Source: Mycobacterium sp. Root135
GTDB taxonomy: Bacteria > Actinomycetota > Actinomycetes > Mycobacteriales > Mycobacteriaceae
Assembly: GCF_001426545.1 (NCBI RefSeq)
Contig: NZ_LMEZ01000001.1
Span: 611,397 to 675,396, forward strand
Reading direction: 5' to 3'
DNA length: 64,000 nt
Shown here: one piece after another, positions 47,438 to 57,830 of the stretch
Numbering within the stretch: position 1 is the stretch's first letter
Layout: each line of letters starts with the position of its first letter
Translations under genes and position numbers: made by a program
Notes under the pieces: model-generated
Database searches by the model: none
What the model was told of the DNA's origin: nothing
What the model saw: only the letters and a program-made list of their open reading frames with translations

Positions 47438-48075
47438 CAGTCCCGCTCGGTATCGGCTTCGGTCGCCTGAGCGGCGGTGGTCTCCTCCGGCTGGCGCCGT
47501 CCCTCGGTGTCCGATGCTCGGTCCGGCTGGCGCCTCCCCTCGGTATCGAAGTCGAAGCCGAACAACGACAGCGCCACCAACAGGATCGCGCCGCCCACCA
47601 CCGCGGGGTCGGCGACGTTGAACACCGGCCACCATCCGATCGACAGGAAGTCGACCACGTGGCCGCGCAGCGGTCCAGGGGACCGGAAGAAGCGGTCGAC
47701 GAGGTTGCCGAGCGCTCCGCCGAGGATCATGCCGAGACCCAGCGCCCACCACGGCGACACCAGCCGTCGGCCCATCCAGATGATGCCGATGACGACACCG
47801 ATCGCCACCAGAGTCAGCACCCAGGTGTAGCTGGTTCCCATCGAGAATGCGGCGCCAGAGTTGCGCACCAGCGTCCAGGTGACCGTGTCGCCGATGATGG
47901 ACACCGGCTGCTGCGGCGTGAGCCATTTGACCGCCAACACCTTCGTCACCACGTCGACGAGCAACACGACGGCTGCGACCGAGAGCAACAGACGCAGTCG
48001 ACGCCGCTGCGGCGGTGGGTCGGTTTCGTCGCCCGCGGTCGCGGACTCCGTCGATCCCGTTGATTCGTCAGTCAC
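47437..48075 (-). CDS. lspA: Lipoprotein signal peptidase (signal peptidase II)
   Basis: Aspartic protease that cleaves lipid-modified signal peptides after Lgt action. It is 212 aa with four helices; the catalytic Asp pair lies in GNLVDRFFR and [11 protein letters not shown], and [11 protein letters not shown] is a conserved loop. The C-terminal tail carries the octapeptide DTEGRRQP twice, an in-frame duplication (roughly 47485-47550). The N-terminal ~25 residues are polar. Start GTG at 48075. Its partner lgt is in this window at the left edge. Confidence 0.96.
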   Translation of the reverse strand: MTDESTGSTESATAGDETDPPPQRRRLRLLLSVAAVVLLVDVVTKVLAVKWLTPQQPVSIIGDTVTWTLVRNSGAAFSMGTSYTWVLTLVAIGVVIGIIWMGRRLVSPWWALGLGMILGGALGNLVDRFFRSPGPLRGHVVDFLSIGWWPVFNVADPAVVGGAILLVALSLFGFDFDTEGRRQPDRASDTEGRRQPEETTAAQATEADTERD

Positions 48076-48148
48076 GCGCCCATCATCCCAAAGGTTCCAT
48101 GGTGAACAATCGCCGCATGAGCGAAGCGGGCCCGTGGGTCGTCACCGG

Positions 48149-49084
48149 ATGAGTCGGGTCGTCGTGATCACCACCGGCGGCACCATCGCCACCAGCACCG
48201 GCGCCGACGGCGTAGCGCGCCCCACCCAGACCGGTGACGACCTCACGGCGGGACTGCGAACCGACGTCGACGTCGAGGTCGTCGACCTGATGGCGGTGGA
48301 CAGTTCCCAGTTGACGCCGTCCGACTGGGATCGGATGAGCGCGGCGGTGACGTCGGCGGCCAAGGCCGGTGCCGACGGCGTGGTGATCACCCATGGCACC
48401 GACACGATGGAGGAAACGGCGCTCTGGCTGGAGCTGACCTACGTCGGCGACATGCCCGTGGTGCTGACGGGCGCCATGCGAAGTGCCGACGCAGAGGACG
48501 CCGACGGGCCCGCCAACCTGCATGACGCCGTGACACTGGCAGGAAACGCGCACGCCAGGGACATCGGCGTCGTCGTGACGCTGGCCGGGACGATCTGGCA
48601 ACCGTTGGGGCTGACCAAGACCGGCGCCGGCTTCATCGGCGTCGACGTGGCCCCGCGCGCCAGGCGGCGGGCGTCGCTCGGCCAGTTGTCCGCAAGCCGG
48701 GCACCCCGGGTCGACGTCGTCGCCACCTACGCAGGCGCCGACGCGGTGGCAGTCGACGCGTGTGTGGCCGCAGGCGCCGAGGGCATCGTGCTCGAGTCGC
48801 TCGGGTCGGGAAACGCCGGCGCCGCGGTGATCGACGGGGTCCGACGGGCCTGCGCGGCCGGCGTCGAGGTCGTCATCTCCACGAGGGTTCCCGGAGCGCG
48901 CGTCACCGTCGGCTACGGGCCGGGCCGGTTGCTCGTCGAGGCGGGCGCCGTGGTCGCGTCGACGCTGCCGCCGCCACAGTCCCGCGTACTCCTGATGGCC
49001 GCGCTGGCCGCGCGTCAGCCGGTCGGCGACGTCTTCGCCAGATGGGGTGACGTGCCGGACGTCCGACCCGCGAGCGTGCGATAG
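48149..49084 (+). CDS. ansA: L-asparaginase
   Basis: Hydrolyses asparagine to aspartate and ammonia. It is 311 aa. The two Thr-bearing motifs are [13 protein letters not shown] (N-terminus) and [35 protein letters not shown] follows. No signal peptide, so cytoplasmic. ATG at 48149 is in frame and directly precedes the conserved strand; longer in-frame extensions cover the lspA promoter region. Divergent from lspA. Confidence 0.94.
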   Translation: MSRVVVITTGGTIATSTGADGVARPTQTGDDLTAGLRTDVDVEVVDLMAVDSSQLTPSDWDRMSAAVTSAAKAGADGVVITHGTDTMEETALWLELTYVGDMPVVLTGAMRSADAEDADGPANLHDAVTLAGNAHARDIGVVVTLAGTIWQPLGLTKTGAGFIGVDVAPRARRRASLGQLSASRAPRVDVVATYAGADAVAVDACVAAGAEGIVLESLGSGNAGAAVIDGVRRACAAGVEVVISTRVPGARVTVGYGPGRLLVEAGAVVASTLPPPQSRVLLMAALAARQPVGDVFARWGDVPDVRPASVR

Positions 49085-49095
49085 CACCGTCCGGA

Positions 49096-50451
49096 TCAGT
49101 CGGACTGGACCATCGCGGCGACGTACTCGGGCCAGTCGAGGCTGTCCACCGGGTTGGCTCGCGTGACGTCGGGGCTGCCGTGCGGCAGGGTGTGGGCCTG
49201 GCCGGGCCCGGTCGCACGTGTCTCGAAACGCACCGTCATCACCCCGTGCCCGGCGCCCTGCACCCAGCCGTGTCCATGGGTGGAGTGCGTGACGTCGTCG
49301 CCGATGCGCCACGCCGTGACGGACTCCTCGGGAGTGGCGACGACCGGTCCGGCGAGGTGACTGTCGGATGCCTCCAGGGTCTGGTCGAGGTCGGGGAACA
49401 ACGACTCCTGTAGGACGTCGGACAATCCCGAGAACCCCACCCCGAGCAGCCTGACGGGACCGATCTCCATGGGGTCGAGCAGCAGCCTGCGCGCGGTGCC
49501 GATCAACGTCGCCGAGTCGGCGGTCGCATAGGGCAGGGTCGCGGATCGCGTCAACGTGCTCATGTCGGACTTCTTGAGCTTGACGGTGACGGTGCGCGCA
49601 CCTCGACCGTCGCGCACCAGGCGTTCGTGGGCGTGCTCGCCGATCGGGCCCGTCGCCTCGCGCAGTTGCGCCAACGTGTTCAGATCCACCGCGAAGGTCG
49701 ACTCGGCGCTGATTTGCTTGGCGCCCAAGCGTTCTGCCACCGGGCGGTCGTCGACGCCCCTCGCCAGCAGGTGCAGGGCCGGGCCGACGGTGCCTCCGAG
49801 GATGTCGGCCACCTCGGAGGCGCTCAGTGCCGCCAAGGCGCCGACGGTGTCGATCCCAAGGCGGTGCAGCCGTTCCTCGGCAACGGGACCGATCCCCCAC
49901 AGCCTTCGGACCGGAAGCCCCGCAAGCAGGACGCGTTCCTCGTCGCGCCGGACGACGCGGATGCCGTCGGGCTTGGCCAGCCCGGACGCGATCTTTGCGA
50001 GCTGCTTGCCGGAGCCTGCACCGACGGAGGCGATCAGACCCGTCTCGGCGCGCACGCGGGCCCGCAGCTCCTCGCAGAATCGGTGGACGTCGGTGGCGTC
50101 GGCCCCCGCCAGCTCGGTCGGCTCGCCGAACGCCTCGTCGAACGACAGCTGCTCGAGAACCGGGACCATGGCGCGGACGGTATCGAGGACCTTGCCGCTG
50201 GCCACCCCGTAGACCACTCCACGCGGCGGCAACACGACGGCCGCCGGGCCGACCATGCGCCGGGCCTGATGCATCGGCATTGCCGACTTGGCACCGAAGA
50301 CGCGGGACTCGTAGCTGGCCCCCGCGACGACGCCTCTGCCGCCAAGCCCGCCAACCAGGACGGGTCGACCACGAAGGGTCGGTCGCGTCAGCTGCTCGAC
50401 CGAGGCGAAGAACGCGTCCATGTCGAAGTGCAGGACCCAACGCCCCTCCAT
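49096..50451 (-). CDS. dinX: Y-family DNA polymerase IV (DinB1/DinX)
   Basis: Translesion polymerase, 451 aa. Catalytic Asp/Glu residues are in [15 protein letters not shown] and [12 protein letters not shown]. The finger/palm region [20 protein letters not shown], thumb Hh[17 protein letters not shown], and little-finger [18 protein letters not shown] are all present. The C-terminus past residue ~370 ([28 protein letters not shown]) resembles the extension of mycobacterial DinX; a clamp-binding QESLFP is near residue 355. Convergent with ansA. Confidence 0.94.
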   Translation of the reverse strand: MEGRWVLHFDMDAFFASVEQLTRPTLRGRPVLVGGLGGRGVVAGASYESRVFGAKSAMPMHQARRMVGPAAVVLPPRGVVYGVASGKVLDTVRAMVPVLEQLSFDEAFGEPTELAGADATDVHRFCEELRARVRAETGLIASVGAGSGKQLAKIASGLAKPDGIRVVRRDEERVLLAGLPVRRLWGIGPVAEERLHRLGIDTVGALAALSASEVADILGGTVGPALHLLARGVDDRPVAERLGAKQISAESTFAVDLNTLAQLREATGPIGEHAHERLVRDGRGARTVTVKLKKSDMSTLTRSATLPYATADSATLIGTARRLLLDPMEIGPVRLLGVGFSGLSDVLQESLFPDLDQTLEASDSHLAGPVVATPEESVTAWRIGDDVTHSTHGHGWVQGAGHGVMTVRFETRATGPGQAHTLPHGSPDVTRANPVDSLDWPEYVAAMVQSD

Positions 50452-50631
50452 GAAGGCGATGCTAGGGCCCGGCCCCGACGGACGACGAGTCGAGGCCCGT
50501 GCCTGACCAGCCCACGAGAGATTTGCACAATCATTCCGTTTGCCGGAATTCGCTCAGCAGTGGGCAGCGACCAAACAATTGTCTACACTCAACTCGATTC
50601 GTTCATTGCGTCTATTTCATCAAGGAATTAC

Positions 50632-51123
50632 ATGACCGTCCGATTGAAGCGGGTTCTCGTGACCCTCGCGTCCGGCTCGGCTCTTGCCATGGGCCCCCTG
50701 CTCTACGGGACCGTCGTCGTTCCTGCGATCAGCCACGCCGACGAATGTGCTCCCGGCGACGAGGCGTGCCCCGCACCGGCCAAGGGTCTCAATTGCCCCG
50801 ACGGCACAATCGTCGACGAAGAGAATCACCAGTGCGTCGACCTGGTTGCCGGTATCAGCAAGCAGCTGCAGGCTTTGCCGGCCCCACCGTCGCTCGGTGG
50901 CGGCGGTGGCGGCAGCTTGGGCGCGCTGTCTGGCGGAATTCCGTCGCTCGGCACGGTGAACCTTCCCGACGTGGTGCTTCCGAGCCTCGGGTTGGGCCTC
51001 GTCCCCGACATCAGCCTCAACTTGCAGCCGAAGCTCCCCGGAATCCAGCTGCCCAGTCCCAAGCTCCCGTCTGCACCGAAGCTCAAGATGCCGGATCTCA
51101 CGCCAGGCATCCCGTTCATCTGA
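50632..51123 (+). CDS. Secreted Pro/Leu/Gly-rich protein, function unknown
   Basis: 163 aa. Sec signal peptide at residues 1-36 (basic TVRLKR, then hydrophobic, ending AISHA), then a four-cysteine segment (DECAPGDEACP ... LNCPDGTIVDEENHQCVD) that could make two disulphides, then a repetitive Pro-Leu-Lys region (PKLPGIQLPSPKLP). AAGGA lies six bases before the ATG. No homologue with known function recognised; likely cell-wall exposed. Confidence 0.75.
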   Translation: MTVRLKRVLVTLASGSALAMGPLLYGTVVVPAISHADECAPGDEACPAPAKGLNCPDGTIVDEENHQCVDLVAGISKQLQALPAPPSLGGGGGGSLGALSGGIPSLGTVNLPDVVLPSLGLGLVPDISLNLQPKLPGIQLPSPKLPSAPKLKMPDLTPGIPFI

Positions 51124-51169
51124 TCGACGGCTGTCGTCCCGCGCGCCACGCCGAGCTCGAAAGTTCGGC

Positions 51170-51673
51170 GTGCTGCGTTCCTTACCGCTGACCGCGGAGT
51201 CTCCGCATCCCCTCGAGAGCATCAAGCGAGCATTCGAAGACCCGGCGTATTGGACCACCCGCCTCGGTGCATTCGAGGGTGGGTCACCGACGCTGGACTC
51301 CTTGGACACTGACGCGTCGGGGCTCACCCGTGTCTCGATGACGATGCGCTTCGGCGGTGACCAGCTCCCGGATCCGATTCGACGCCTGCGCCTGGCGTCA
51401 CTGGAGATCGTCCAGTGCGAGGAGTGGTACCCCGTTGGTGGCACCGTCCGCGGAGAGATCACCGTCGACGCCCCGCGAACGCCGCTGTCCGGACGCGGCG
51501 CAGTTGAGCTGACGCCCGACGGGCCGGGCACCCACCTGACCGGCACCGCCACGGTGAAGGTCAACGTTCCACTCATCGGCGGCACCATCGCCACCTTCGT
51601 CGCCGGCCAACTCGCCAACGGGATCGTCGACGTCGTCGCGATCACCGACGCCTGGCTGTCCCGGCAGCACTGA
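51170..51673 (+). CDS. DUF2505 family protein
   Basis: 167 aa. SPHPLESIKRAFEDPAYWTTRLGAF at the N-terminus and VPLIGGTIATFVAGQLANGI near the C-terminus are the DUF2505 pattern seen repeatedly in mycobacteria; the fold is START-like. Function unknown. Start is a GTG at 51170; no strong ribosome-binding site. Followed within 15 bases by the WS/DGAT-like gene, so probably one transcript. Confidence 0.75.
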   Translation: MLRSLPLTAESPHPLESIKRAFEDPAYWTTRLGAFEGGSPTLDSLDTDASGLTRVSMTMRFGGDQLPDPIRRLRLASLEIVQCEEWYPVGGTVRGEITVDAPRTPLSGRGAVELTPDGPGTHLTGTATVKVNVPLIGGTIATFVAGQLANGIVDVVAITDAWLSRQH

Positions 51674-51687
51674 ACGGCGCTTAGCAT

Positions 51688-53031
51688 GTGCCGGTGGATA
51701 ATACGCTCGCCTACATCGACCAGGGCTCATTCCTCGCGTTGAGGGCGCTCGGTCGCGGCCCCTTGATCCAGTTCACGTGGATCTACGACCGGGCAGTCGA
51801 CCTGGACGGGCTGCGCAGGTTCCACGCGAACCTCGGATTCGGCCTCTTGGGTCGGCGCATCGAGCGATCCGCACTTCCCTTCGGCCGGGACAGGTGGGTC
51901 GCGGCGCCCGGTCCGGCCACCATCGAGATCGCCGCCGAGGACCGCCCAAGGTCCGAGGTGTGGGAGTGGGCCGACGAACGGCTACGCCTGCCCGTCGACC
52001 CCCAGCACGGGCCGTCGTGGCACCTCGGGGTCCAACCACTGACCGGCGGCGGCACCGCGGTCACGCTGATCGTGTCGCACTCGGTGGGTGACGCGAAGGC
52101 CATCATCGACGCCACCGTCGACGCCGTCGCCGGCGTCCGCCGTGACCTCGGCTACCCGCGGCCGGGGTACCGCACGCGTCGGCAGGCCGTGCGCGAGGAC
52201 GGCAGGCGGGCGTTGCGCGACGTGCCCGAGATGGCGAAGGCCGTCGTCGCAGCAGCACGCGTGGCGAGGAAGGAGAGCGAAGGGCTCTCCACGTCGGTCA
52301 AGTCCGGAGGCAAGCCGCGGGCGGATCGGATCGCCGGTGCGGACACCGAGGTCGTGGTGCCCAACTCGGTGGTCTTCTTCGACGTCGAGCAGTGGGATCG
52401 GCGCGCGAAAGAACTTGGTGGCAGCAGTAATTCGCTGTTCGTGGGCCTGGGCGCACGGCTCGGCCAAATTCTGGGACGCGTCGACGGCGACGGGATGGTG
52501 CGGGTATCGCTGCCGGTCAGCGAGCGCACGCCGGGTGACACCAGGGCCAACGCCCTGACCGCGACAACGGTGACCGTCGACCCGAGCACCGTGACGACCG
52601 ACCTGGGTCGGGTTCGAAGCGACCTCAAGACGGCGCTCACGGCTCTCGCCGACACGCCCAACGAGCTTCTCGGGCCGCTGGCGTTGGTGCCGCTGACCCC
52701 GGCCTTCCTCGTACGCCGCCTCGAGGGTTTGGTGCAGCAGGTCGGCAACCCCGTCGGGTGCTCCAACCTCGGCGTGCTCCCACCGGAGACCAACCGTCCC
52801 GACGGGACCGAGGCCGACCACATCACGCTCCGGATGCTGGAGCCCAAGATCACCACGACGGTTCTCGACCGTATGGGTGGCCTTCTGTTCGTGGGCTCCG
52901 GTCGCACCGATCGTCAGGTGTCCGTCACCGTCGGCAGTTGGGTCGTCGGGGGCACCAACACCCGGGCCGCGCTACGCGAGGCGTTCGCGCAGGCGATGGC
53001 CGACATGGGGCTCGTCGGCACCGTCGAATAG
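51688..53031 (+). CDS. WS/DGAT- or condensation-like acyltransferase
   Basis: 447 aa, CoA-dependent acyltransferase fold. VTLIVSHSVGDAKAI near residue 125 corresponds to the HHxxxDG active-site region, but here reads SHSVGDA, so the first His of the pair is Ser. VSLPVSERTPGDTRANALTA and GNPVGCSNLGVLP match the second half of the fold. Could be a WS/DGAT-like or a trehalose/lipid acyltransferase; substrate unknown. Start GTG at 51688, or GTG at 51694, which is the point a TAGCAT -10 (51682-51687) would predict for a leaderless mRNA. Confidence 0.7.
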   Translation: MPVDNTLAYIDQGSFLALRALGRGPLIQFTWIYDRAVDLDGLRRFHANLGFGLLGRRIERSALPFGRDRWVAAPGPATIEIAAEDRPRSEVWEWADERLRLPVDPQHGPSWHLGVQPLTGGGTAVTLIVSHSVGDAKAIIDATVDAVAGVRRDLGYPRPGYRTRRQAVREDGRRALRDVPEMAKAVVAAARVARKESEGLSTSVKSGGKPRADRIAGADTEVVVPNSVVFFDVEQWDRRAKELGGSSNSLFVGLGARLGQILGRVDGDGMVRVSLPVSERTPGDTRANALTATTVTVDPSTVTTDLGRVRSDLKTALTALADTPNELLGPLALVPLTPAFLVRRLEGLVQQVGNPVGCSNLGVLPPETNRPDGTEADHITLRMLEPKITTTVLDRMGGLLFVGSGRTDRQVSVTVGSWVVGGTNTRAALREAFAQAMADMGLVGTVE

Positions 53032-53041
53032 CCTGACCGTC

Positions 53042-53278
53042 ATGGCGCAGTCTGCTCGGGACGTACCGATCTCATCGGACTCCATCCGCCTCGGCCAATT
53101 CCTCAAGCACGCCGGGATGATCGACAGCGGTGCCGACGCCAAGGGGGTGATCGCCGACGGGTTGGTGCGCGTCAACGACACCGTCGAGATCCGGCGGGGC
53201 CGTCAGTTGCGCCACGGCGACACGGTGGCGTTCGGGGACGAGGTCGCCCGCGTAGCTGGGGACGTGACCGAGGGCTGA
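53042..53278 (+). CDS. S4-domain RNA-binding protein
   Basis: 78 aa, essentially one S4 domain: SIRLGQFLKHAGMIDSGADAKGVIADGLVRVNDTVEIRRGRQLRHGDTV. Resembles YaaA/RlbA-type small S4 proteins that bind structured RNA, often ribosome-linked. ATG 10 bases after the preceding stop. Convergent with ileS. Confidence 0.85.
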   Translation: MAQSARDVPISSDSIRLGQFLKHAGMIDSGADAKGVIADGLVRVNDTVEIRRGRQLRHGDTVAFGDEVARVAGDVTEG

Positions 53279-53298
53279 GCTTCACCCCATGGCCCGGC

Positions 53299-56200
53299 TC
53301 ACGCCTTGGCGATGGCGACCCTGACCCCGTCGCCGATCTCCGTTCCGTCGGACGGCTCGCCGAAGGTGAAGGTCGTGGCCAGAATCTCGCCGGCGATCAG
53401 GTCCGCGTGGGTGGCCGCCCAGTCACGCCGCTCGGCTGGCACCGACATCGTCACGGTGATCCGGTCCGACACGTCCAGCCCCGAGGACTTGCGCAGATCC
53501 TGAAGTTCACGGACGCGGTCCTTGGCCCAGCCCTCCGCCTCCAGCTCGGGAGTGAGGGTGCCGTCGACGACCACCAACCCCGCGCCGTCGGGCAGCGCGG
53601 CGGTCCATTCCGGCTCCGCGGCGACCAGCTTGGAGGTGTACTCGGCGGGTTGCAGCGTTGCGGGCCCCGCGGTGAGGGTGCCGTCCGGGTTGACGATGCC
53701 CTCGCCCGCCTTGACGGCCTTGATCGCCGCCTGGACGTCCTTGCCCAACCGTGGTCCCGCGACCTTGGCGTTGACGGCCACCTCGAAGCGACCATAGGCG
53801 TCGATGTCGTCGGTCAGCTCGACGGCCTTGACGTTGAGCTCGTCGGCGATGAGATCGGTGAAGGGACGCAGCGAATCCGGATCCTGCACGGCCACCGTCA
53901 GTTTCGGCAACGGCAACCGGACACGAAGCTGCTTGGCCTTGCGCACCGACGACGCGACCGAGCACACGTCGCGCACCTGGTCCATGGCGACCACCAGCGC
54001 GGGATCGGCCGGAACCTCGCCGGCTTGCGGCCAGTCCGTCAGATGCACCGATCGGCCGTCCGTCACGCCACGCCAGATCACCTCGGTGATCAACGGCAGC
54101 AGCGGTGCGGCGAGCCGGGCGGTCACCTCGATGACGGTGTGCAGGGTGTCGATCGCGTCGGCGTCCTCGTCCCAGAACCGCGAACGCGACCGTCGCACAT
54201 ACCAATTGGTGAGCGCCTCGGTGAACTGCCGCAGTTGCTCGCACGCCACCGAGATGTCGCACACGTCCAGCGAGGCGGTGAGGTCATCCCGCAGCGCGGC
54301 TAGCTTGGCAAGGATGTACCGGTCCAGCACGTTGGTCGAGTCCGTCCGCCACGTGCCCTTCTGCGGCGCGTACAGGGCCAGGAACGAGTACGCGTTCCAC
54401 AGCGGCAGCAACACCTGCCGGACGCCCTCGCGGATCCCCTGCTCGGTGACGACAAGGTTGCCGCCCCGAAGGATCGGCGAGGCCATCAGGAACCATCGCA
54501 TCGCATCCGAACCGTCCCTGTCGAACACCTCGGTGACGTCGGGGTAGTTGCGCAGCGACTTGCTCATCTTCTGACCGTCGCTGCCAAGCACGATGCCGTG
54601 GGAGACGCAGGTGAGGAAGGCCGGCCGGTCGAAGAGTGCGGTCGACAGCACGTGCAGCAGGTAGAACCAGCCACGGGTCTGACCGATGTACTCGACGATG
54701 AAGTCGGCGGGACTGTGGGCATCCGCGCCACCGCTGACGCCGTCGAACCACTTTTGGTTCTCGAACGGGTAGTGCACCTGGGCATACGGCATCGAACCCG
54801 AGTCGAACCAGACGTCGAACACGTCCTCGATGCGGCGCATGGTCGACGCGCCGGTTGGATCGTCGGGGTTGGGCCGGGTCAGCTCGTCGACGTAGGGCCG
54901 ATGCAGATCCGTCGGACGCACCCCGAAGTCGCGTTCCAGTTCGTCGAGGCTGCCGTAGACGTCGATCCTCGGATAGGCCGGATCGTCGGACTTCCACACC
55001 GGAATCGGGCTGCCCCAGTAGCGGTTTCGCGAGACCGACCAGTCGCGGGCGTTGGACAGCCACTTGCCGAACTGGCCGTCCTTGACGTGCTCCGGGTACC
55101 AGGTGATCTGCTGGTTCAGCTCGACCATCCGGTCACGAAATTCGGTGACCTTGACGAACCACGACGACACCGCCCGGTAGATCAGCGGGTTTCGGCACCG
55201 CCAGCAGTGCGGGTAGGAGTGGTCGTAGGTTTCGTGCCGCAGCAGCACGGCTCCGTTGACGACGGCGGCGCCCGTTCCGTTCTTCAGGTCACGGATGATC
55301 TGCGGGTTGGCGTCGAAGACGTGCTGGCCTGCGTAGTCGGGAACCGTTGTGTCGAACCGGCCCTTGGAATCCACCGGTGTGACGGCGACGATGTCCGCCG
55401 CGTCCGCGGTGGCCTTGTCGTCCTCGCCGTACGCCGGAGCCATGTGCACGATGCCGGTGCCGTCGTCGACGGTGACGAAGGAGCCGGGCAGCACCCGAAA
55501 GGCGTTGGGAGAGTCCATGAAATACGGAAACGGCGGAAGGTACGAGACGCCGAGCAGGTCCCGGCCGGAGTGCGAACTGACGACCGTCGGTTCCTCGCCC
55601 AACTCGCGCGCGTAGGACGCCACCCGTCCCTCGGCGAGGACGTAACGCCTGCCGTCGACGCCTTCCACCTGTACGTAGGTGACGTCGGGGTTTACGGCGA
55701 CGGCCTGGTTGGACGGCAACGTCCACGGCGTCGTCGTCCACACCAGGAGATGCGCCCCGGCAAGCGGACCGTCGGTAACCCGGAATCCCACCGTCAACGC
55801 GGGATCCTGCCGGTTCTGGTAGACGTCGTCGTCCATCCGCAGCTCGTGGCTGGACAGCGGCGTCTCGTCGTTCCAGCAGTACGGCAGAACACGGTTGCCC
55901 TCGTAGGCCAACCCCTTGTCCCACAGTTGCTTGAAGGCCCAGAGAACCGACTCCATGTAGCCGAGATCCAGCGTCTTGTAGTCGTTGTCGAAGTCGACCC
56001 AGCGGGCCTGACGGGTGACGTAGGCCCGCCACTCCCCCGCGTACTTCATCACCGACGCGCGGCAGGCGTCGTTGAAGGCGGCGATCCCCAGTTCCTCGAT
56101 CTGCGCCTTCTCGGTGATGCCGAGCTGGCGTTGAGCCTCGAGTTCGGCAGGTAGCCCGTGGGTGTCCCAGCCGAACCGGCGCTCGACCTTGAGGCCACGC

Positions 56201-56430
56201 ATCGTCTGGTAGCGCGGGACGATGTCCTTGACGTATCCCGTCAGCAGGTGGCCGTAGTGCGGCAGCCCGTTGGCAAAGGGAGGCCCGTCGTAGAAGACGT
56301 ATTCCTGCGCGCCTTCACGTCGGTCGATGCTGGCGCGGAAGGTCCCGTCGGCGTCCCAGTAGTCGAGTACTTCGAGCTCGAGGTCGGGGAAGCTCGGCGA
56401 TCCACTCGCCGGTCTCGTATAGGCCGTCAC
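53299..56430 (-). CDS. ileS: Isoleucyl-tRNA synthetase
   Basis: Class I synthetase, 1043 aa, of the long eukaryote-like type. HIGH-type motif in [18 protein letters not shown] in [14 protein letters not shown]1 editing domain includes [15 protein letters not shown], and a C-terminal anticodon-binding region follows. The GTG at 56430 has AGGAGA about nine bases upstream. The frame is open for 30 more codons, but those codons are the T-box leader and are not coding. Confidence 0.96.
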   Translation of the reverse strand: MTAYTRPASGSPSFPDLELEVLDYWDADGTFRASIDRREGAQEYVFYDGPPFANGLPHYGHLLTGYVKDIVPRYQTMRGLKVERRFGWDTHGLPAELEAQRQLGITEKAQIEELGIAAFNDACRASVMKYAGEWRAYVTRQARWVDFDNDYKTLDLGYMESVLWAFKQLWDKGLAYEGNRVLPYCWNDETPLSSHELRMDDDVYQNRQDPALTVGFRVTDGPLAGAHLLVWTTTPWTLPSNQAVAVNPDVTYVQVEGVDGRRYVLAEGRVASYARELGEEPTVVSSHSGRDLLGVSYLPPFPYFMDSPNAFRVLPGSFVTVDDGTGIVHMAPAYGEDDKATADAADIVAVTPVDSKGRFDTTVPDYAGQHVFDANPQIIRDLKNGTGAAVVNGAVLLRHETYDHSYPHCWRCRNPLIYRAVSSWFVKVTEFRDRMVELNQQITWYPEHVKDGQFGKWLSNARDWSVSRNRYWGSPIPVWKSDDPAYPRIDVYGSLDELERDFGVRPTDLHRPYVDELTRPNPDDPTGASTMRRIEDVFDVWFDSGSMPYAQVHYPFENQKWFDGVSGGADAHSPADFIVEYIGQTRGWFYLLHVLSTALFDRPAFLTCVSHGIVLGSDGQKMSKSLRNYPDVTEVFDRDGSDAMRWFLMASPILRGGNLVVTEQGIREGVRQVLLPLWNAYSFLALYAPQKGTWRTDSTNVLDRYILAKLAALRDDLTASLDVCDISVACEQLRQFTEALTNWYVRRSRSRFWDEDADAIDTLHTVIEVTARLAAPLLPLITEVIWRGVTDGRSVHLTDWPQAGEVPADPALVVAMDQVRDVCSVASSVRKAKQLRVRLPLPKLTVAVQDPDSLRPFTDLIADELNVKAVELTDDIDAYGRFEVAVNAKVAGPRLGKDVQAAIKAVKAGEGIVNPDGTLTAGPATLQPAEYTSKLVAAEPEWTAALPDGAGLVVVDGTLTPELEAEGWAKDRVRELQDLRKSSGLDVSDRITVTMSVPAERRDWAATHADLIAGEILATTFTFGEPSDGTEIGDGVRVAIAKA

Positions 56431-56640
56431 CGTGTTCGTCTCCTGTGCCCATGTTCGACAAGGCACGGGGACGACACCGCGCTCGTGCGCGGACACCGCG
56501 GTACCACCCCGCTTGCGCACACGAGGTACGCCGCTCGAATGTGGGCGATGACGGGCCCACCCGTTCGGTTCTACTGAGCTTCCGGGGTCCGGACGCCGTT
56601 CTTCCGAAGACTCCCCGGTGATGGCCGGATCGACGCCTCT
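56431..56640 (-). promoter_or_regulatory. T-box riboswitch leader of ileS
   Basis: On the minus strand, GGGGTGGTACCGCGG at 56510-56496 is the T-box bulge that pairs with the uncharged tRNA 3' end. Upstream, a short stem I (TCCGG ... CCGGGGA) displays ATC (56622-56620), an isoleucine codon, as specifier. The short stem I and the start close to the ribosome-binding site fit the actinobacterial translational class: uncharged tRNA-Ile should free the AGGAGA site. GTGCC and GGCAC near 56470-56445 could form a sequestering helix. Confidence 0.88.
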
Positions 56641-56659
56641 GCGGAAATCCTAGTGACCG

Positions 56660-57283
56660 CTAGTGGGCGAGCGCCAGTTCGTGGGTGGCGTGAACCGGCG
56701 GCGTGGCTTCCGACGTCAGCTCGATCATCGCCAGCGGGAACTGGTCGGCCAGCTCGGCGACGGTGTACGACTCGAAGCTGCGAGCGTCGAACCACCAGTC
56801 CAAGGCGATGACGTCACCGCGGCGGTAGGCGCGAAGCTCGAGGACGTGACCGAGGTGCGTCCGTTCGGCGGCGTCCTCCCCCGTGGCGAACAGCACGGCG
56901 GAGACGGTGCCTGACCTCGGGTCGTCGGGCACGCCGTGCACGATCCGGTGTACGGCCACCGCGTCGAGCTCGTGGTGCACGCCGGCAAGCATCTCGTCGG
57001 CGTCCAACTGCGCGGGTGCCATGCACGACAGCTCGACGGGTTGCACGCTGGTGCCGTAGCACGGCACGTCGACGCAGACGACGCCGGCGCCGATGGTGCG
57101 TTCGATCGCGCGCCCGAGCGCTGCGAGAAGGATCTCGTCCGTGGTCAGTTCCAGGACACCGGCGGCCCCGTCCAGCTCCATGGTCAACACTGCCGACAGT
57201 GACGCGGAGACCAGCTCCAGGTCTTCGACTCGAGGGCGGCCCTCGGCGTCGTAATCGGTCAGCTGCAGGTTTGCGCGCGTCAT
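56660..57283 (-). CDS. Condensation-domain-like protein, C-terminal half only
   Basis: 207 aa. DEILLAALGRAIERTIGAGVVCVDVPCYGTS matches the stretch of NRPS/PapA-type condensation domains that begins the second half, and GDVIALDWWFDARSFESYTVAELADQFPLAMIEL matches their last strand and helix. The N-terminal half with the HHxxxDG active site is absent, so it may be a truncated remnant or a partner subunit. The ATG at 57283 is eight bases from a TAGCGT -10 (57296-57291, minus), predicting a leaderless mRNA; a GTG three codons earlier is the alternative. Confidence 0.62.
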   Translation of the reverse strand: MTRANLQLTDYDAEGRPRVEDLELVSASLSAVLTMELDGAAGVLELTTDEILLAALGRAIERTIGAGVVCVDVPCYGTSVQPVELSCMAPAQLDADEMLAGVHHELDAVAVHRIVHGVPDDPRSGTVSAVLFATGEDAAERTHLGHVLELRAYRRGDVIALDWWFDARSFESYTVAELADQFPLAMIELTSEATPPVHATHELALAH

Positions 57284-57302
57284 GTGTGGCACGCTACACG
57301 GC

Positions 57303-57320
57303 TGTCCCAGAAATGGGACA
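57303..57320. promoter_or_regulatory. Palindrome in divergent promoter region, site 1
   Basis: TGTCCCA-GAAA-TGGGACA: perfect 7-bp arms around GAAA. It lies just behind the predicted -10 of the condensation-like gene (57291-57296), where its -35 would be. Operator or hairpin; inferred. Confidence 0.5.
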
Positions 57321-57349
57321 CATCTGCCAAAACTGTGACGGCCATGTCA

Positions 57350-57365
57350 ATAACGACACCGTTAT
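57350..57365. promoter_or_regulatory. Palindrome in divergent promoter region, site 2
   Basis: ATAACG-ACAC-CGTTAT: perfect 6-bp arms, 42 bp upstream of the TAAGCT -10 (57407-57412) of the HTH gene. A second possible operator of a different sequence from site 1. Confidence 0.4.
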
Positions 57366-57418
57366 CCGGTTTGCGGCGGACCCTGCCCAACAAAGGCGAC
57401 ACCGGCTAAGCTGTGGCC

Positions 57419-57784
57419 GTGCCACGGACTGATGAGAACGGCCGGCAGCTAAAGACCCTGCTCGACTATCTGCTTGACGGAGACGTCGACGCGAGGGCCA
57501 TTTACGACGCACTCGGTACCTCGAGTAGCACCTATTACCGTCGTATAAAGGAAGCCGACTACCCCAACGCGGAAGAGCTGCGTTTGGTGGCGGATCGCTT
57601 CAACCTCAGCTACCCCGACCTGCAGGTTCGCTTCGGGCTGATGACCCGCGAGGAAGTCTGGAATTACGTCGAGTCGGCACCACTCTCGGTGGCCACGATC
57701 GCCGAATCCACGACCGAAAGGCGAACGATCCGTCGGCCAAGGCTTCGTGACCTCACACCGCGGGCCGACGCTCCCCCGTTATAA
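57419..57784 (+). CDS. Small helix-turn-helix DNA-binding protein
   Basis: 121 aa. Residues ~15-75 form an HTH: AIYDALGTSSSTYYRRIKEADYPNAEELRLVADRFNLS, recalling XRE/phage-repressor-like folds with a Tyr-Tyr recognition helix. The tail is basic (TTERRTIRRPRLRDL). A TAAGCT -10 at 57407-57412 predicts transcription from the GTG at 57419 (leaderless); an in-frame GTG two codons upstream is less likely. Divergent from the condensation-like gene and followed after 46 bp by a membrane protein gene. Target unknown. Confidence 0.72.
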   Translation: MPRTDENGRQLKTLLDYLLDGDVDARAIYDALGTSSSTYYRRIKEADYPNAEELRLVADRFNLSYPDLQVRFGLMTREEVWNYVESAPLSVATIAESTTERRTIRRPRLRDLTPRADAPPL

Positions 57785-57830
57785 GAAGTAATATTTGCCA
57801 CCGGCAACTTGAGTTTGAAAGCGACACCTC

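Noticed and set aside
48083..50440. 785-codon minus-strand frame across ansA and dinX
   Set aside because: One part is antisense to ansA and the other an off-frame reading of dinX. Both genes have clear catalytic motifs in their own frames.
56431..56520. Thirty-codon N-terminal extension of ileS
   Set aside because: This stretch is the T-box leader, including the GGTGGTACC bulge. The ribosome-binding site lies after it.
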